Source: Acidobacteriota bacterium (GTDB lineage Bacteria; Acidobacteriota; Vicinamibacteria; Vicinamibacterales; JAFNAJ01). Taken from it: 64,000 bases of DNA. The DNA lies in NCBI GenBank assembly GCA_023384575.1, contig JAHDVP010000015.1, forward strand, positions 50,145-114,144. Reading direction: 5' to 3'. Position 1 is the stretch's first letter; each line of letters begins with the position of its first letter. The translations under genes were made by a program, and so were the position numbers. Shown in pieces: positions 46,602 to 55,920 of this stretch. Below the pieces are notes generated by a model that ran no database searches, was not told where the DNA came from, and was given only the letters and a program-made list of their open reading frames with translations.

Positions 46602-47645
46602 ATGTCGATTCGCACGGTCATCGTCTGTGAGGCGCAGGTGCCGTTCGTCAAGGGCGGCGCCGAGTTCATGGTGCGCGAGCTGGTGCGCACGCTGGGCGAG
46701 CACGGGTACCGGGCGGAGCGCGTCAGCGTCCCGTTCAAGTGGTACCCGAAGGAGGAGATCCTCGCCCACGCGGCCGCGTGGCGGCTGCTCGATCTCAGCG
46801 AGAGCACCGGCCTGCCGATCGACCTCGTCATCGCCACGAAGTTCCCGACCTATTTCGTGCGCCATCCGCACAAGGTGACGTGGCTGATGCACCAGTACCG
46901 CGCGGCCTACGAGCTGTGCGGGACCGAGTACAGCGACTTCGAGGACACGGAGCGCGACGTGGGCCTGCGCCAGCGCATCTTCGACCTCGACGGCCAGATG
47001 CTGGCCGAGTCGCGGCGTCTCTTCGCCATCTCGCGGAACATCGCCGCGCGGCTCGCGAAGTTCAACCAGATGGTGGCCGAGCCGCTATATCATCCTCCTC
47101 GTCTGGCGGCGCGCCTTCGGCCCGGCCCCTTCGGCGACTACGTGTTCATGGTCGCGCGCCTCGAGAGCGTCAAGCGGGTCGACCTCGCCGTGCGTGCGAT
47201 GGCGCGCGTCGATCGGCCCATCCGGCTCGTGGTGGCCGGCGAGGGCACGCACCGCGCGCACGTCGAGCGCGTGGCCGAGGAGCTGGGCTTGAGCGACCGC
47301 GTCACGCTGCTCGGCACGATCGACGACGAGGTGATCCTGGAGCTCTACGCGGGGGCGCTCGCGGTCGTCTACACGCCGTTCGACGAGGACTACGGGTACG
47401 TGACGCTCGAGGGCTTCCTGAGCCACAAGCCGGTCGTCACGGCGACCGACAGCGGCGGTCCGCTCGAGTTCGTCGTCGACGGCGAGAACGGCCTCGTGGC
47501 CGCCCCCGAGCCGGACGCGGTCGCGTCGGCCATCAATGCGCTGGCGGCCGACCGCGCACGGGCGGCGTCGCTCGGGGCCGCGGGATTCGAGTGCGCGCGG
47601 CGCATCACGTGGGACGGCGTGATCGACAGGCTCGTGGGCCGATGA
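46602..47645 (+). CDS. Glycosyltransferase family 4
   Basis: A 347-residue GT-B enzyme of the GT4 type, predicted to transfer a sugar from a nucleotide donor to a glycan or lipid. The N-terminal acceptor domain has FVKGGAEFMVRELVRTLGEHGY. The C-terminal donor domain shows VFMVARLESVKRVDLAVRAMARV, LVVAGEGTHRAHVERVAEELGLSDRVTLLGTID, and the E-x7-E-like site YGYVTLEGFLSHKPVVTATDSGGPLEFV. ATG 46602 is the first start after the YchF-like stop (46578). It overlaps the next gene in ATGA and opens the glycan cluster. Confidence 0.88.
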   Translation: MSIRTVIVCEAQVPFVKGGAEFMVRELVRTLGEHGYRAERVSVPFKWYPKEEILAHAAAWRLLDLSESTGLPIDLVIATKFPTYFVRHPHKVTWLMHQYRAAYELCGTEYSDFEDTERDVGLRQRIFDLDGQMLAESRRLFAISRNIAARLAKFNQMVAEPLYHPPRLAARLRPGPFGDYVFMVARLESVKRVDLAVRAMARVDRPIRLVVAGEGTHRAHVERVAEELGLSDRVTLLGTIDDEVILELYAGALAVVYTPFDEDYGYVTLEGFLSHKPVVTATDSGGPLEFVVDGENGLVAAPEPDAVASAINALAADRARAASLGAAGFECARRITWDGVIDRLVGR

Positions 47646-48676
47646 CGAAGCTGATCATCCAGATTCCGTGCCTCAACGAGGCCGAGACGCTGCCGGCGAC
47701 GCTCGCCGATCTGCCGCGCCACGTCCCGGGCATCGACGTCGTCGAGACCCTCGTCGTCGACGACGGCTCGCGCGACGGCACGGCGGAGGTGGCCAGGCGC
47801 GCCGGTGTCGACCACGTCGTGCGCTTCCGGCGCAACAAGGGCCTCGCCGCCGCGTTCGTCGCGGGCATCGACGCCGCCCTCGCGCGCGGCGCCGACTTCA
47901 TCGTCAACACCGACGCCGACAACCAGTACCACGGCGCCGACATTCCCAAGCTGCTCGCGCCGCTGCTCGCGGGCCAGGCCGACATCTGCATCGGCGATCG
48001 GAACATCAAGGCGCTCGCGCAGATGTCGCCGACGCGCAAGTTCCTCCAGCGCCTCGGCAGCTGGGTGGTGCGGCAGGTCTCGGGCACGAGCGTGCCCGAC
48101 ACGACGAGCGGGTTTCGCGCCTACACGCGCGAGGCCGCCGAGCGGATGGTCATCGTGTCGGAGTTCTCGTACACGCTCGAGTCGATCATCCACGCCGGCA
48201 AGCGGCGCATGGCCATCGCGCACGTCGAGGTGTCGACCAACCCGCGCACCCGGCAGTCGCGCCTCTTCGACAGCGTCTTCTCGTACATCAAGAAGTCGGC
48301 GGCCACCATCGTGCGCATCTATGCCTCGCACGAGCCGCTCAAGGTCTTCTCGTACATCGGCCTCGCGGTGTTCGGCGTCGGCTTCCTGATCTCGGCCCGG
48401 TTCGTCTACTACTACCTCGGCGGCCAGGGCGAGGGCAAGCTGCAGTCGCTCATCCTCTCGGCCGTGCTGATGATCGTCGGCTTCCAGGTCGTGCTCATCG
48501 GCCTCGTTGCCGATCTCATCGCCGGCAGCCGCAAGCTGCTCGAGGACGTCCTGGTCCGCGTGCGTCGCCTCGAGCTGCGATCGGACGCCGTCCATCCGGC
48601 GGTCGACGCCGGCGACGCCCTCGAGCCGTCGCCGGCGCTTTCGTCGACACGACGCGGTGCCGAGGAGCGCGACTGA
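47642..48676 (+). CDS. Membrane GT2 glycosyltransferase (DPM-like)
   Basis: A 344-residue GT2 with the catalytic domain first: IIQIPCLNEAETL, VVDDGSRDGT, NKGLAAAFVAGIDAAL, the DXD in VNTDADNQY, and SGTSVPDTTSGFRAYTREAAERM. The C-terminal part has two TM segments (about 238-258 and 275-297) and a short Arg-rich tail, as in polyprenyl-phosphate sugar transferases such as GtrB. It probably loads a sugar onto undecaprenyl phosphate for use on the outer membrane-facing side by GT-C enzymes nearby. The ATG overlaps the previous stop as ATGA. Confidence 0.85.
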   Translation: MTKLIIQIPCLNEAETLPATLADLPRHVPGIDVVETLVVDDGSRDGTAEVARRAGVDHVVRFRRNKGLAAAFVAGIDAALARGADFIVNTDADNQYHGADIPKLLAPLLAGQADICIGDRNIKALAQMSPTRKFLQRLGSWVVRQVSGTSVPDTTSGFRAYTREAAERMVIVSEFSYTLESIIHAGKRRMAIAHVEVSTNPRTRQSRLFDSVFSYIKKSAATIVRIYASHEPLKVFSYIGLAVFGVGFLISARFVYYYLGGQGEGKLQSLILSAVLMIVGFQVVLIGLVADLIAGSRKLLEDVLVRVRRLELRSDAVHPAVDAGDALEPSPALSSTRRGAEERD

Positions 48677-48677
48677 A

Positions 48678-49541
48678 GTGGCGCGCCCGGCCGACACGTC
48701 CATCGTCATCCCCGCCTTCAACGAGGGCGGCATCATCGCGGAGGTCGTCACCGCCCTCGCGAGCGAGGGGGCGTGGCGCGAGATCCTCGTCGTCGACGAC
48801 GGGTCGAGCGACGACACGGGCGCGCGCGCGCGGGCCGCCGGCGCAACCGTGGTGCGCCATCCCTACAACAAGGGCAACGGTGCCGCGGTCAAGACGGGGA
48901 TCCGCCACGCCGCGGGCGAGTACGTGCTGATCGTCGACGGCGATGGCCAGCACAAAGCGGAGGACGCCCTCCGCCTCGTCGATCGCCTCGGTGAGTACGA
49001 TCTCGTCGTGGGCGCGCGTGCGGGCTCGACGCACGCCTCCGGGGCGCGGCGCCTCGGCAACGCCACGCTCAACGGCCTCGCGGCCTACCTCACGGGCCGG
49101 CCGATCCCAGACCTCACCTCCGGCTTCCGCGGCGCACGCCGGGAGATGCTCCGCGAGTTCCTGCACCTGCTGCCGAACGGGTTCTCGACGCCGACCACGA
49201 CCACGCTCGCCTTCATCAAGGCCGGCTACAACGTCACGTTCGAGCCGGTCGAGGCTCGCCAGCGCGTCGGCAAGTCGAAGATCCGGCTCGCCAGCGACGG
49301 CGTCAAGTTCTTCCTGATCCTCCTGCGCGTGGTCACCCTCTTCAGCCCGATGCGGGTGTTCCTGCCGCTCAGCCTCGCCGCCCTCGCCCTCGGCGTGGGC
49401 TACGGCGCGTGGAACCTCGTCGTCGAGACGAAGATCCCGAACGGCGCCGTGCTGCTGATCCTCTTCGCGGTGGTCGTCTTCCTGGTCGGCCTCGTGTCGG
49501 AACAGATCTCGGCGCTGCGGTCGGAGGGCCGGCACGGGTGA
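48678..49541 (+). CDS. Membrane GT2 glycosyltransferase (polyprenyl-phosphate type)
   Basis: A 287-residue GT2: SIVIPAFNEGGIIAEVV, VVDDGSSDDT, YNKGNGAAVKTGIRHA, the DXD in IVDGDGQH and DLTSGFRGARREML. Two C-terminal TM segments (about 226-246 and 255-276) give a GtrB/DPMS-like topology. Similar to the preceding gene in plan but not a close copy. The GTG at 48678 starts 1 bp after the preceding stop; an upstream extension in this frame reads the previous gene. The stop overlaps the next gene by GTGA. Confidence 0.83.
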   Translation: MARPADTSIVIPAFNEGGIIAEVVTALASEGAWREILVVDDGSSDDTGARARAAGATVVRHPYNKGNGAAVKTGIRHAAGEYVLIVDGDGQHKAEDALRLVDRLGEYDLVVGARAGSTHASGARRLGNATLNGLAAYLTGRPIPDLTSGFRGARREMLREFLHLLPNGFSTPTTTTLAFIKAGYNVTFEPVEARQRVGKSKIRLASDGVKFFLILLRVVTLFSPMRVFLPLSLAALALGVGYGAWNLVVETKIPNGAVLLILFAVVVFLVGLVSEQISALRSEGRHG

Positions 49542-50830
49542 ACGACGCGCGGCTCGACGCGCGCCCGCGGCGCGTCCTGACGGGCGCGGCCATCGTCGTG
49601 GCCCTCGTGGCACGGCTCGGGTTCGCCTTTGGCTACTGGACGGATCAGCCGCTGACGCACGACGAGCGCGAGTACCTGAGCCTCGCCGCCAACCTGGCCC
49701 AGGGACGCGGCTTCGCTCCCGACCTGCCCGGCGAGCCGCGACCCGAACGCGCCGACACGTTCGACCGGGCACCGCTCTATCCGATCGTCCTGGCGCCGCT
49801 CACGTGGTTCGACGCGAGCCTTCGCGACGGGCGCCTGCCGGCGAGCGTGCCCGCGGCGGTCAGGCTCGCGCAGTCGCTGGCGGGGATCCTCGTCGTGCTC
49901 GGCGCCGCCGCGCTGGCCACGCGCGCTGGCGGCGAACGGGCAGGGGTCGTCGCGGCGTGGCTGGCCGCCCTGCACCCGGCGCTGACCTGGATTCCCGCCT
50001 ACGCGCTGAGCGAAGCCGTGTTCGTGCCCCTGGTCATCGGGGCCATCGCCGTGGTCGGCCGCGCCCTCGACCGTCCGGCGGCGGCCGCCTCCGCGCGCAC
50101 CGAGCTGCGCGACCTCGCTGCCGGCGGCGTGCTGACCGGGCTCGCCGTGCTCGCCCGACCATCGACGCTCGTCGCCGTGCCGCTCGTCGCGCTCTTCCTG
50201 CTCGGCAGCCGACGCGTCCGGCCCGCGCTGGCATTCGCGGCCGGCGTCACCCTCGCCATCGCGCCGTGGGCGGTCCCCAACAGCATCGCGCACGGACGGG
50301 TCGTCGTCGTCTCCGCCCAGGGCGGCGTCAACTTCTGGATCGGCAATCACCCGAAGGCCACTGGCGACGGCGACCTCGCTGCGAACCCGCAGCTCAAGGT
50401 CGCCAACCTCGAGCTCCGGGCGCGACATCCCCACCTGACCCCGGTACAACTCGAGCCGGTCTACTATCGCGAGGCGTTCGACTGGATCCGCTCCGAGCCA
50501 GTGGCCTGGGCAGGCCTGCTCGCGCGAAAGGCCTACTACACCGTGGTGCCGACGGGACCCTCGTACCGCTTGCACTCGCCGCTGTACTTCTGGGCGTCGG
50601 TCGTTCCGTATCTCGCGCTGCTGCCGCTCGCGGTCGCCGGCGCGCGCGCGGCGACCGCCTCGCCGGCTCCGCCCGTCGCCCTCGGGCTCTTCGTCCTGTC
50701 GTCGCTCGTCTCGTCGGTCCTGTTCTTCCCGCACGAGCGCTTCAGGATCGCCATCGTCGACCCGGCGCTCGTCGTCATGGCCGCCGTCTGGCTGGCTCGT
50801 ACCCGGGAAGGGGCTCCGGACCGGCGATGA
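49538..50830 (+). CDS. Membrane GT-C glycosyltransferase (ArnT/PMT type, GT39/83-like)
   Basis: A 430-residue polytopic enzyme with about ten TM segments. The first periplasmic loop has the Asp-Glu pair in WTDQPLTHDEREYLSLAANLAQGRGF, the position of the metal-binding catalytic site in GT-C enzymes of the ArnT/PMT type. A large periplasmic C-terminal loop follows (about 265-340, GGVNFWIGNHPKATGDGDLAANPQ). It is expected to transfer a sugar from a polyprenyl phosphate donor, so it may use the products of the two GT2 enzymes before it. The start is GTG 49538, overlapping the previous stop. Confidence 0.8.
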   Translation: MNDARLDARPRRVLTGAAIVVALVARLGFAFGYWTDQPLTHDEREYLSLAANLAQGRGFAPDLPGEPRPERADTFDRAPLYPIVLAPLTWFDASLRDGRLPASVPAAVRLAQSLAGILVVLGAAALATRAGGERAGVVAAWLAALHPALTWIPAYALSEAVFVPLVIGAIAVVGRALDRPAAAASARTELRDLAAGGVLTGLAVLARPSTLVAVPLVALFLLGSRRVRPALAFAAGVTLAIAPWAVPNSIAHGRVVVVSAQGGVNFWIGNHPKATGDGDLAANPQLKVANLELRARHPHLTPVQLEPVYYREAFDWIRSEPVAWAGLLARKAYYTVVPTGPSYRLHSPLYFWASVVPYLALLPLAVAGARAATASPAPPVALGLFVLSSLVSSVLFFPHERFRIAIVDPALVVMAAVWLARTREGAPDRR

Positions 50831-51534
50831 ACGTGCTCGTGCTGATTCCGACGTTCAACGAGCGCGACAACCTGCCGCTGGTCGTCGATGGTGTCCTGGC
50901 CGAGGGGTACGACGTCCTCGTGGTCGACGATGCCTCGCCGGATGGCACGGGCGCGGTCGCCGACGGGCTCGCGGTTCGACACCCCGGACGGGTCACCGTG
51001 CTGCACCGAACGGGGCGGCGTGGGCTCGGCCGGTCGTACGTCGAAGCGATGGCCCTGGCACTCGCCGGACCGGCGGAGATCATCTGCCAGATGGACGGCG
51101 ACCGCTCGCACGACCCGAAGTACCTGCCCTCGATGGTCGCTGCGGCACGCGAAGGCGCCGACCTGGTGATTGGGTCGCGGTACCTGCAGGGCGTCAGTGT
51201 CGTGAACTGGCCCCTGTCGAGACTCATCCTGAGCACGCTCGCGAATCGCTACGTCCGCGCGGTGACGCGGCTTCCCGTGCGCGACTGTACGAGCGGCTTC
51301 CGGTGCTGGCGGCGCGAGGCGCTCGCCCGCGTGCCGCTCGACCGCATCGTGTCGGACGGTTATGCGTTCCTCGTCGAGATGCTGTACGAGGCGAGCCGGC
51401 GCGGCTGCCGCATCGGTGAGGTCCCCATCATCTTCGTCGAGCGCCGAACGGGACAGTCGAAGCTCTCGACCACGGTGGTCATCGAGTCGGCCATTACTCC
51501 CTGGCGCGTCGTGCTGCGGAGACCATCGTCATGA
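50827..51534 (+). CDS. Dolichol-phosphate mannosyltransferase-like GT2
   Basis: A 235-residue soluble GT2 with the DPMS-like catalytic domain: VLIPTFNERDNLPLVVDGVL, VVDDASPDGTGAVAD, the DXD in CQMDGDRSHDPKYLP, and VRDCTSGFRCWRREAL and VPIIFVERRTGQSKLS. Unlike the two earlier GT2 proteins it has no C-terminal TM domain. It probably charges a polyprenyl phosphate with mannose or another hexose. ATG 50827 overlaps the previous stop as ATGA, and the next gene overlaps its stop by 4 bp. Confidence 0.9.
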   Translation: MNVLVLIPTFNERDNLPLVVDGVLAEGYDVLVVDDASPDGTGAVADGLAVRHPGRVTVLHRTGRRGLGRSYVEAMALALAGPAEIICQMDGDRSHDPKYLPSMVAAAREGADLVIGSRYLQGVSVVNWPLSRLILSTLANRYVRAVTRLPVRDCTSGFRCWRREALARVPLDRIVSDGYAFLVEMLYEASRRGCRIGEVPIIFVERRTGQSKLSTTVVIESAITPWRVVLRRPSS

Positions 51535-52778
51535 GCGAATGGGCCGGACGCCGGCATCGCGTGGTGATGGTCGCGACCTCGTATCCCCGCTTTCCGGGCG
51601 ATACGGTCGGCACGTTCATGGAACCGATCGCGCACGAGGTGGCGCGGCGCGGCCACGACGTCCACCTCGTGGCACCCTGGCACCCGGCCATCACCCGTCC
51701 CGCGCGCGAGGGCGGCGTGGCCTTCCACTTCTTCCGCTACGCACCGCACCCGGCGCTGAACGTGTTCGGCTACGCGGCCGGACTCCGCGAGGACGTGCGC
51801 CTGCGCGGGTCGACCTGGCTGGCGGCGCCGCTGGCCCTCACCGCCGGCGCGTGGGCCGCGCGGCGGGTGGCGCGCGAGGTCGACGCCACCATCGTGCACG
51901 GGCACTGGGTCGTCCCCGGAGGCGCGATGGCGGCCGCGGCGGCGGCGTCCCGCCCCCTGGTCGTGAGCCTGCACGGGTCGGACGTCTTCGTGGCCGAGCG
52001 GCACGCCCTCGTCGGCGTGGTCGCTCGTCGCGTCTTCGCCCGGGCGGCCTGGGTCACGGCATGCAGCGCCGACCTGCGCGACCGCGCGCTCGGCCTCGGA
52101 GCACGGGCGTCCCGGAGCGAGGTCGTCCCTTACGGCGTCGACCCGGCGCGGTTCGGTCCGAACCCCGAGGCGCGCGCCCGCCTGCGCGCGGCGCTCGGCC
52201 TCGACGCCGGCCAGGTGCTCGTCTTCGCCGTGGGGCGCCTCGTCCGCAAGAAGGGCTTCGAGTACCTGGTCGACGCCACCGCGCACCTCGCCCGCTCGTG
52301 CCCGGGCGCGGTCGTGGCCATTGCCGGGTCGGGCGACCTTGCCGGCGAGCTGCGCGAGCGCGCAGGGCGCGTCGGCGCCGGCGATCGCCTGCGGTGGCTC
52401 GGCCTCGTCGCGCAGGACGCGGTGGCCGACTGGCTGGCGGCCGCCGATGTGGCCGTCGTGCCCTCGATCCGCGACGACGCGGGCAACGTCGACGGCCTGC
52501 CGAACGTCGTCATGGAGGCGCTCGCCTCCGCGACGCCACTCGTCACGACCCTCGCCGGGGGCATCGGTGCCGTCGTCCGGCCCGGCATCACCGCGGAAGT
52601 GGTGCCGGAACGCGACGCCGAGGCGCTCGCCGCCGCCATCACTCGCCTTGCGGTCGACCCCGCTCGGCGGCGGGGGCTGGGCGACGCGGCTCGGGAGGAG
52701 GTCGTCGCCCGATTCAGCTGGGCGCACGTGGCCGAACGGCTCGAAGCGGTGTACGATCGGGTGGCGCCGGCGCCCTGA
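51531..52778 (+). CDS. Glycosyltransferase family 4
   Basis: A 415-residue GT-B transferase. The N-terminal domain has VVMVATSYPRFPGDTVGTFMEPIAHEVARRGHDVHLVAPW, followed by HGHWVVPGG and VSLHGSDVFVAE. The donor domain has VFAVGRLVRKKGFEYLVDA, AIAGSGDLAGELRERA and the E-x7-E-like GLPNVVMEALASATPLVTT. It probably extends the glycan on the cytoplasmic side. The start overlaps the preceding stop as ATGA. The 104-bp gap that follows is the first break in the chain of overlaps. Confidence 0.9.
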   Translation: MSEWAGRRHRVVMVATSYPRFPGDTVGTFMEPIAHEVARRGHDVHLVAPWHPAITRPAREGGVAFHFFRYAPHPALNVFGYAAGLREDVRLRGSTWLAAPLALTAGAWAARRVAREVDATIVHGHWVVPGGAMAAAAAASRPLVVSLHGSDVFVAERHALVGVVARRVFARAAWVTACSADLRDRALGLGARASRSEVVPYGVDPARFGPNPEARARLRAALGLDAGQVLVFAVGRLVRKKGFEYLVDATAHLARSCPGAVVAIAGSGDLAGELRERAGRVGAGDRLRWLGLVAQDAVADWLAAADVAVVPSIRDDAGNVDGLPNVVMEALASATPLVTTLAGGIGAVVRPGITAEVVPERDAEALAAAITRLAVDPARRRGLGDAAREEVVARFSWAHVAERLEAVYDRVAPAP

Positions 52779-52840
52779 TTCGGTTGCCTCGGGCCCTGGA
52801 AAGCCCCTTGAGCGGCCGGGTCGACGCCGGCTGTTTCCGA

Positions 52841-52870
52841 TTTACCGGTCAGATAAGGCTGTGCTAGTCT
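52841..52870 (+). promoter_or_regulatory. Weak promoter candidate inside the glycan cluster
   Basis: TTTACC (52841-52846), 18 bp, then TAGTCT (52865-52870), the latter with a TGC before it, lie in the only sizeable gap (104 bp) between the overlapping glycosyltransferase genes. The matches are 4/6 each, so this is only a suggestion that a second transcription unit starts here. Confidence 0.25.
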
Positions 52871-52882
52871 TCAGCGTTTACG

Positions 52883-53686
52883 ATGCCGCCGCCTGCCACT
52901 GAGAAGCCCGCCGGCCTGAGCATCTTCTTCCCCGCCTACAACGACGCCGGTACGATCGCCAGCATGGTGGTCACGGCGCTGCTGGCGGCGCGCCGGCTCA
53001 CGCCCGACCACGAGGTCATCGTCGTCAACGACGGCAGCCGCGACCAGACACCGCAGGTGCTCGACGAGCTGGCCCGCGTCTACCCGCAGGTCAGGATCGT
53101 GCACCACCCGGTGAATCGCGGCTACGGCGGCGCGCTCCGGAGCGGCTTCGCGCACGCCTCGAAGGACTTCGTCTTCTACACCGACGGCGATGCGCAGTAC
53201 GACCCGGCCGAGATGGCGCTGCTCTGGGAGCGGTTCGACGACGACACCGACCTGGTGAACGGGTACAAGATCAGCCGCTCCGACCCCCTGCACCGGATCG
53301 TCATCGGCCGCCTGTACCACCACACGGTGAAGCTCCTGTTCGGCCTGCGCGTGCGCGACGTCGACTGCGACTTCCGCATGATGCGGCGGAGCATCTTCGA
53401 CACGGTGCACCTGACGAAGTCGAGCGGCGTCATCTGCCTCGAGTTGATGAAGAAGGTGCACGACGCCGGCCTGCGGGTGGCCGAGGTGCCCGTGCACCAC
53501 TACCACCGGGCCTACGGACGGTCGCAGTTCTTCAATTTCCGCCGCATCGGCCGGACCGGGATCGACGTCCTGAAGCTCTGGGTCGACCTCGTCGTGCGGA
53601 AGCGTCACCTGCACGGCGCTGCGCCCGGGCCTGGGCCCGCCGCCTGCACGCCGGCCCCCGCCCGGGAGAACGACGTCACGCGATGA
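52883..53686 (+). CDS. Glycosyltransferase family 2
   Basis: A 267-residue soluble GT2. Motifs: LSIFFPAYNDAGTIASMVVTALL, VIVVNDGSRDQTPQVLDEL, NRGYGGALRSGFAHA, the DXD in FYTDGDAQYDP, VRDVDCDFRMMRRSIF and VAEVPVHHYHRAYGRSQFFNFRRI. The organisation resembles DPM1/GtrB-type catalytic domains without membrane segments. Its 3' end overlaps the SDR gene by 4 bp (ATGA), so it probably works in the same pathway as the epimerase and aminotransferase that follow. Confidence 0.88.
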   Translation: MPPPATEKPAGLSIFFPAYNDAGTIASMVVTALLAARRLTPDHEVIVVNDGSRDQTPQVLDELARVYPQVRIVHHPVNRGYGGALRSGFAHASKDFVFYTDGDAQYDPAEMALLWERFDDDTDLVNGYKISRSDPLHRIVIGRLYHHTVKLLFGLRVRDVDCDFRMMRRSIFDTVHLTKSSGVICLELMKKVHDAGLRVAEVPVHHYHRAYGRSQFFNFRRIGRTGIDVLKLWVDLVVRKRHLHGAAPGPGPAACTPAPARENDVTR

Positions 53687-54687
53687 GCGACGCCGTTTCC
53701 GAGTTCTACCGCGGGCGCCGGGTGATGGTCACCGGCGGCCTCGGCTTCATCGGCAGCAACCTCGCGCGCGCGCTGGTCGATCTCGGCGCCGACGTGCTGG
53801 TGGTCGATTCACTCATTCCCGACTACGGCGGCAACGCCTTCAACGTCGCGGGCTACGAGGATCGGCTCCGCGTCAACATCGCCGACGTGCGCCAGCAGAG
53901 CACGATGAACTTCCTGGTGCGCGACCGTGAGGTGATCTTCAGCCTCGCCGGGCAGGTCTCGCACATCGACAGCATGCGCGACCCGTACACCGACCTGGAG
54001 ATCAACTGCCGCAGCCAGTTGACCATCCTCGAGGCGTGCCGCCACAACAACCCCGAAGCCAAAGTCGTCTATGCGGGCACGCGGCAGATCTACGGCAAGC
54101 CCGACTACCTGCCGGTCGACGAGCGCCACCTCGTGCGGCCGACCGACGTCAACGGCATCAACAAGGCCGCGGGCGAGTACTACCACCTCGTCTACAACAA
54201 CGTCTTCGGCGTGCGGGCGTGCTCGCTGCGGCTGACCAACGTCTTCGGCCCGCGCCAGCTGATCCGCCACAATCGCCAGGGCTTCATCGGGTGGTTCATC
54301 CGGCTCGCGCTCGAGGACCAGGAGATCCAGATCTTCGGCGACGGCACCCAGGTTCGCGACTTCGTCTACGTCGACGACGCGACCGACGCGTTCCTGGCGG
54401 CCGGGGCGCTCGACGTCTGCAACGGCGAGGTGTTCAACGTCGGCGGCGACGAGCCGATCAGCCACCGCGACCTCGTGACGCTGCTCATCGACGTCGCCGG
54501 CACGGGACGCATGCGCTTCGTCGAGTGGCCGCCCGACAAGAAGGCCATCGACATCGGCAGCTTCTACTCCGACTCGACGCGATTCCGGACGACGGCAGGC
54601 TGGCGGCCGCGCGTCGCGCTCGCGGAGGGGCTCGCCCGCACGATCGTGTACTACCGCGAACACTTCGCCAGGTACGCCGGCCACTGA
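53683..54687 (+). CDS. NAD-dependent epimerase/dehydratase (extended SDR) lacking the usual Tyr
   Basis: A 334-residue extended short-chain dehydrogenase, the type that epimerises or dehydrates nucleotide sugars. The NAD-binding motif is VTGGLGFIGSN at 16-26, and SLAGQVSHIDSM, YAGTRQIYGKP and VFGPRQLIRHNRQGFIGWFI fit UDP-glucose epimerase relatives. At the catalytic YxxxK site the sequence reads NGINK: Asn157 replaces Tyr, while Lys161 remains. The same NGINK variant occurs in a group of sugar SDRs, as far as I recall, so it may be a distinct subfamily. The product is expected to feed the glycosyltransferases here. Confidence 0.87.
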   Translation: MSDAVSEFYRGRRVMVTGGLGFIGSNLARALVDLGADVLVVDSLIPDYGGNAFNVAGYEDRLRVNIADVRQQSTMNFLVRDREVIFSLAGQVSHIDSMRDPYTDLEINCRSQLTILEACRHNNPEAKVVYAGTRQIYGKPDYLPVDERHLVRPTDVNGINKAAGEYYHLVYNNVFGVRACSLRLTNVFGPRQLIRHNRQGFIGWFIRLALEDQEIQIFGDGTQVRDFVYVDDATDAFLAAGALDVCNGEVFNVGGDEPISHRDLVTLLIDVAGTGRMRFVEWPPDKKAIDIGSFYSDSTRFRTTAGWRPRVALAEGLARTIVYYREHFARYAGH

Positions 54688-55916
54688 TGCCCGGGCGCCA
54701 GGACCCGCCCAACCCGGCGGGTGGCCTGGCGCGCGCGCGGCTGGCGGCGATTCGACGGGACGGCGGTTGGCCGCCGGCCCGCCGGGTGGATATCATCGTG
54801 GACGTGGCTCGCATCGCTTTCGCCGACCTTCGCCCTGGAGAAGACGCCGCCGCCGTCGACGGCGCGATCCGCCGTGTGATCGATCGCGGCTGGTTCGTGC
54901 TCGGTCCTGAGGTCGAGGCGTTCGAGCACGAGCTCGCCGCCGCGTGCGGCGTCGCGGCGAGCGTGGGTGTCGGCACGGGCACCGACGCGCTGGCGCTCAT
55001 CCTTCGGGCGATCGGCATCGGTGCCGGCGACGAGGTCGTCACGAGCCCGCTCTCGGCCGCCTATACCGCGCTCGCCGTGATGATGACCGGCGCGCGTCCG
55101 GTCTTCGCCGACATCGACCCCGACCGCCTCACGATCGATCCGCAGGCGGTCGCCGCGGCGATCACGCCCCGCACCGCCGCGATCCTGCCGGTGCACCTGT
55201 ACGGACAGGCCGCCGACATGGGCGCGATCGAGACGGTCGCGGCGCGGCACGGCCTGGCTCTCGTCGAAGACGCCTGCCAGGCGCACCTCGCCACGGTCGC
55301 GGGACGGCCGGTCGGATCGATTGGCGTCGCCGGCGGGCTGAGCTTCTACCCCACGAAGAACCTCGGCGCCCTCGGCGACGGCGGGGCCGTGATCACGAAC
55401 GACCGATCGCTTGCCGATCGCCTGAGGCGTCTGCGCAACGGTGGCCAGACCACGAGATATCACCATCAGGAATTCGGCGTGAACTCGCGCCTCGACGAGA
55501 TCCAGGCCGCCGTGCTGCGCGAGCGCCTCGTGCTGCTGCCGAAGTGGACCGCCGAACGACGCGCCCTTGCGGCCACGTATCGCCATGCGCTGCGGGAAGC
55601 GCCCGTTGTCGTCCCGCCCGAGTGCGACCCCGGCCACGTCTATCACCTGTTTCCGGTGCGGACGACCGACCGCGACCGGTTCCAGGCACACCTTCGCGAG
55701 CAGGGCATCGAGACACTCATCCACTATCCGGTGCCGATCCCGCGGCAGCCGGCCCTCGAACGCGAGCACCCGCAGCCCTGCCCCGTCGCCGATCGCGTGA
55801 CCGCCGAGATCTGCTCGCTGCCGCTCTATCCCGGTCTCTCGGCCGACGCCGTCCGCACCGTCGCGGCGGCGATTCACGCCTTCTCGACCGACGCGACGCC
55901 ATTTCCCAGCGCCTGA
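54687..55916 (+). CDS. DegT/DnrJ/EryC1/StrS sugar aminotransferase
   Basis: A PLP-dependent aminotransferase that makes amino sugars from keto-nucleotide sugars. Motifs: GWFVLGPEVEAFEHELA, VGTGTDALALILRAIGIG, TSPLSAAYTALAVMMTGA, VHLYGQAADMGAIE, VEDACQAHLA and SFYPTKNLGALGDGG, whose Lys binds PLP. ATG 54687 (409 aa) overlaps the SDR stop as TGATG. It adds about 40 residues before the usual start; GTG 54804 (MARIAFADLRPG) is the alternative. It is coupled with the epimerase, which could supply its keto-sugar substrate. Confidence 0.9.
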   Translation: MPGRQDPPNPAGGLARARLAAIRRDGGWPPARRVDIIVDVARIAFADLRPGEDAAAVDGAIRRVIDRGWFVLGPEVEAFEHELAAACGVAASVGVGTGTDALALILRAIGIGAGDEVVTSPLSAAYTALAVMMTGARPVFADIDPDRLTIDPQAVAAAITPRTAAILPVHLYGQAADMGAIETVAARHGLALVEDACQAHLATVAGRPVGSIGVAGGLSFYPTKNLGALGDGGAVITNDRSLADRLRRLRNGGQTTRYHHQEFGVNSRLDEIQAAVLRERLVLLPKWTAERRALAATYRHALREAPVVVPPECDPGHVYHLFPVRTTDRDRFQAHLREQGIETLIHYPVPIPRQPALEREHPQPCPVADRVTAEICSLPLYPGLSADAVRTVAAAIHAFSTDATPFPSA

Positions 55917-55920
55917 CGCG

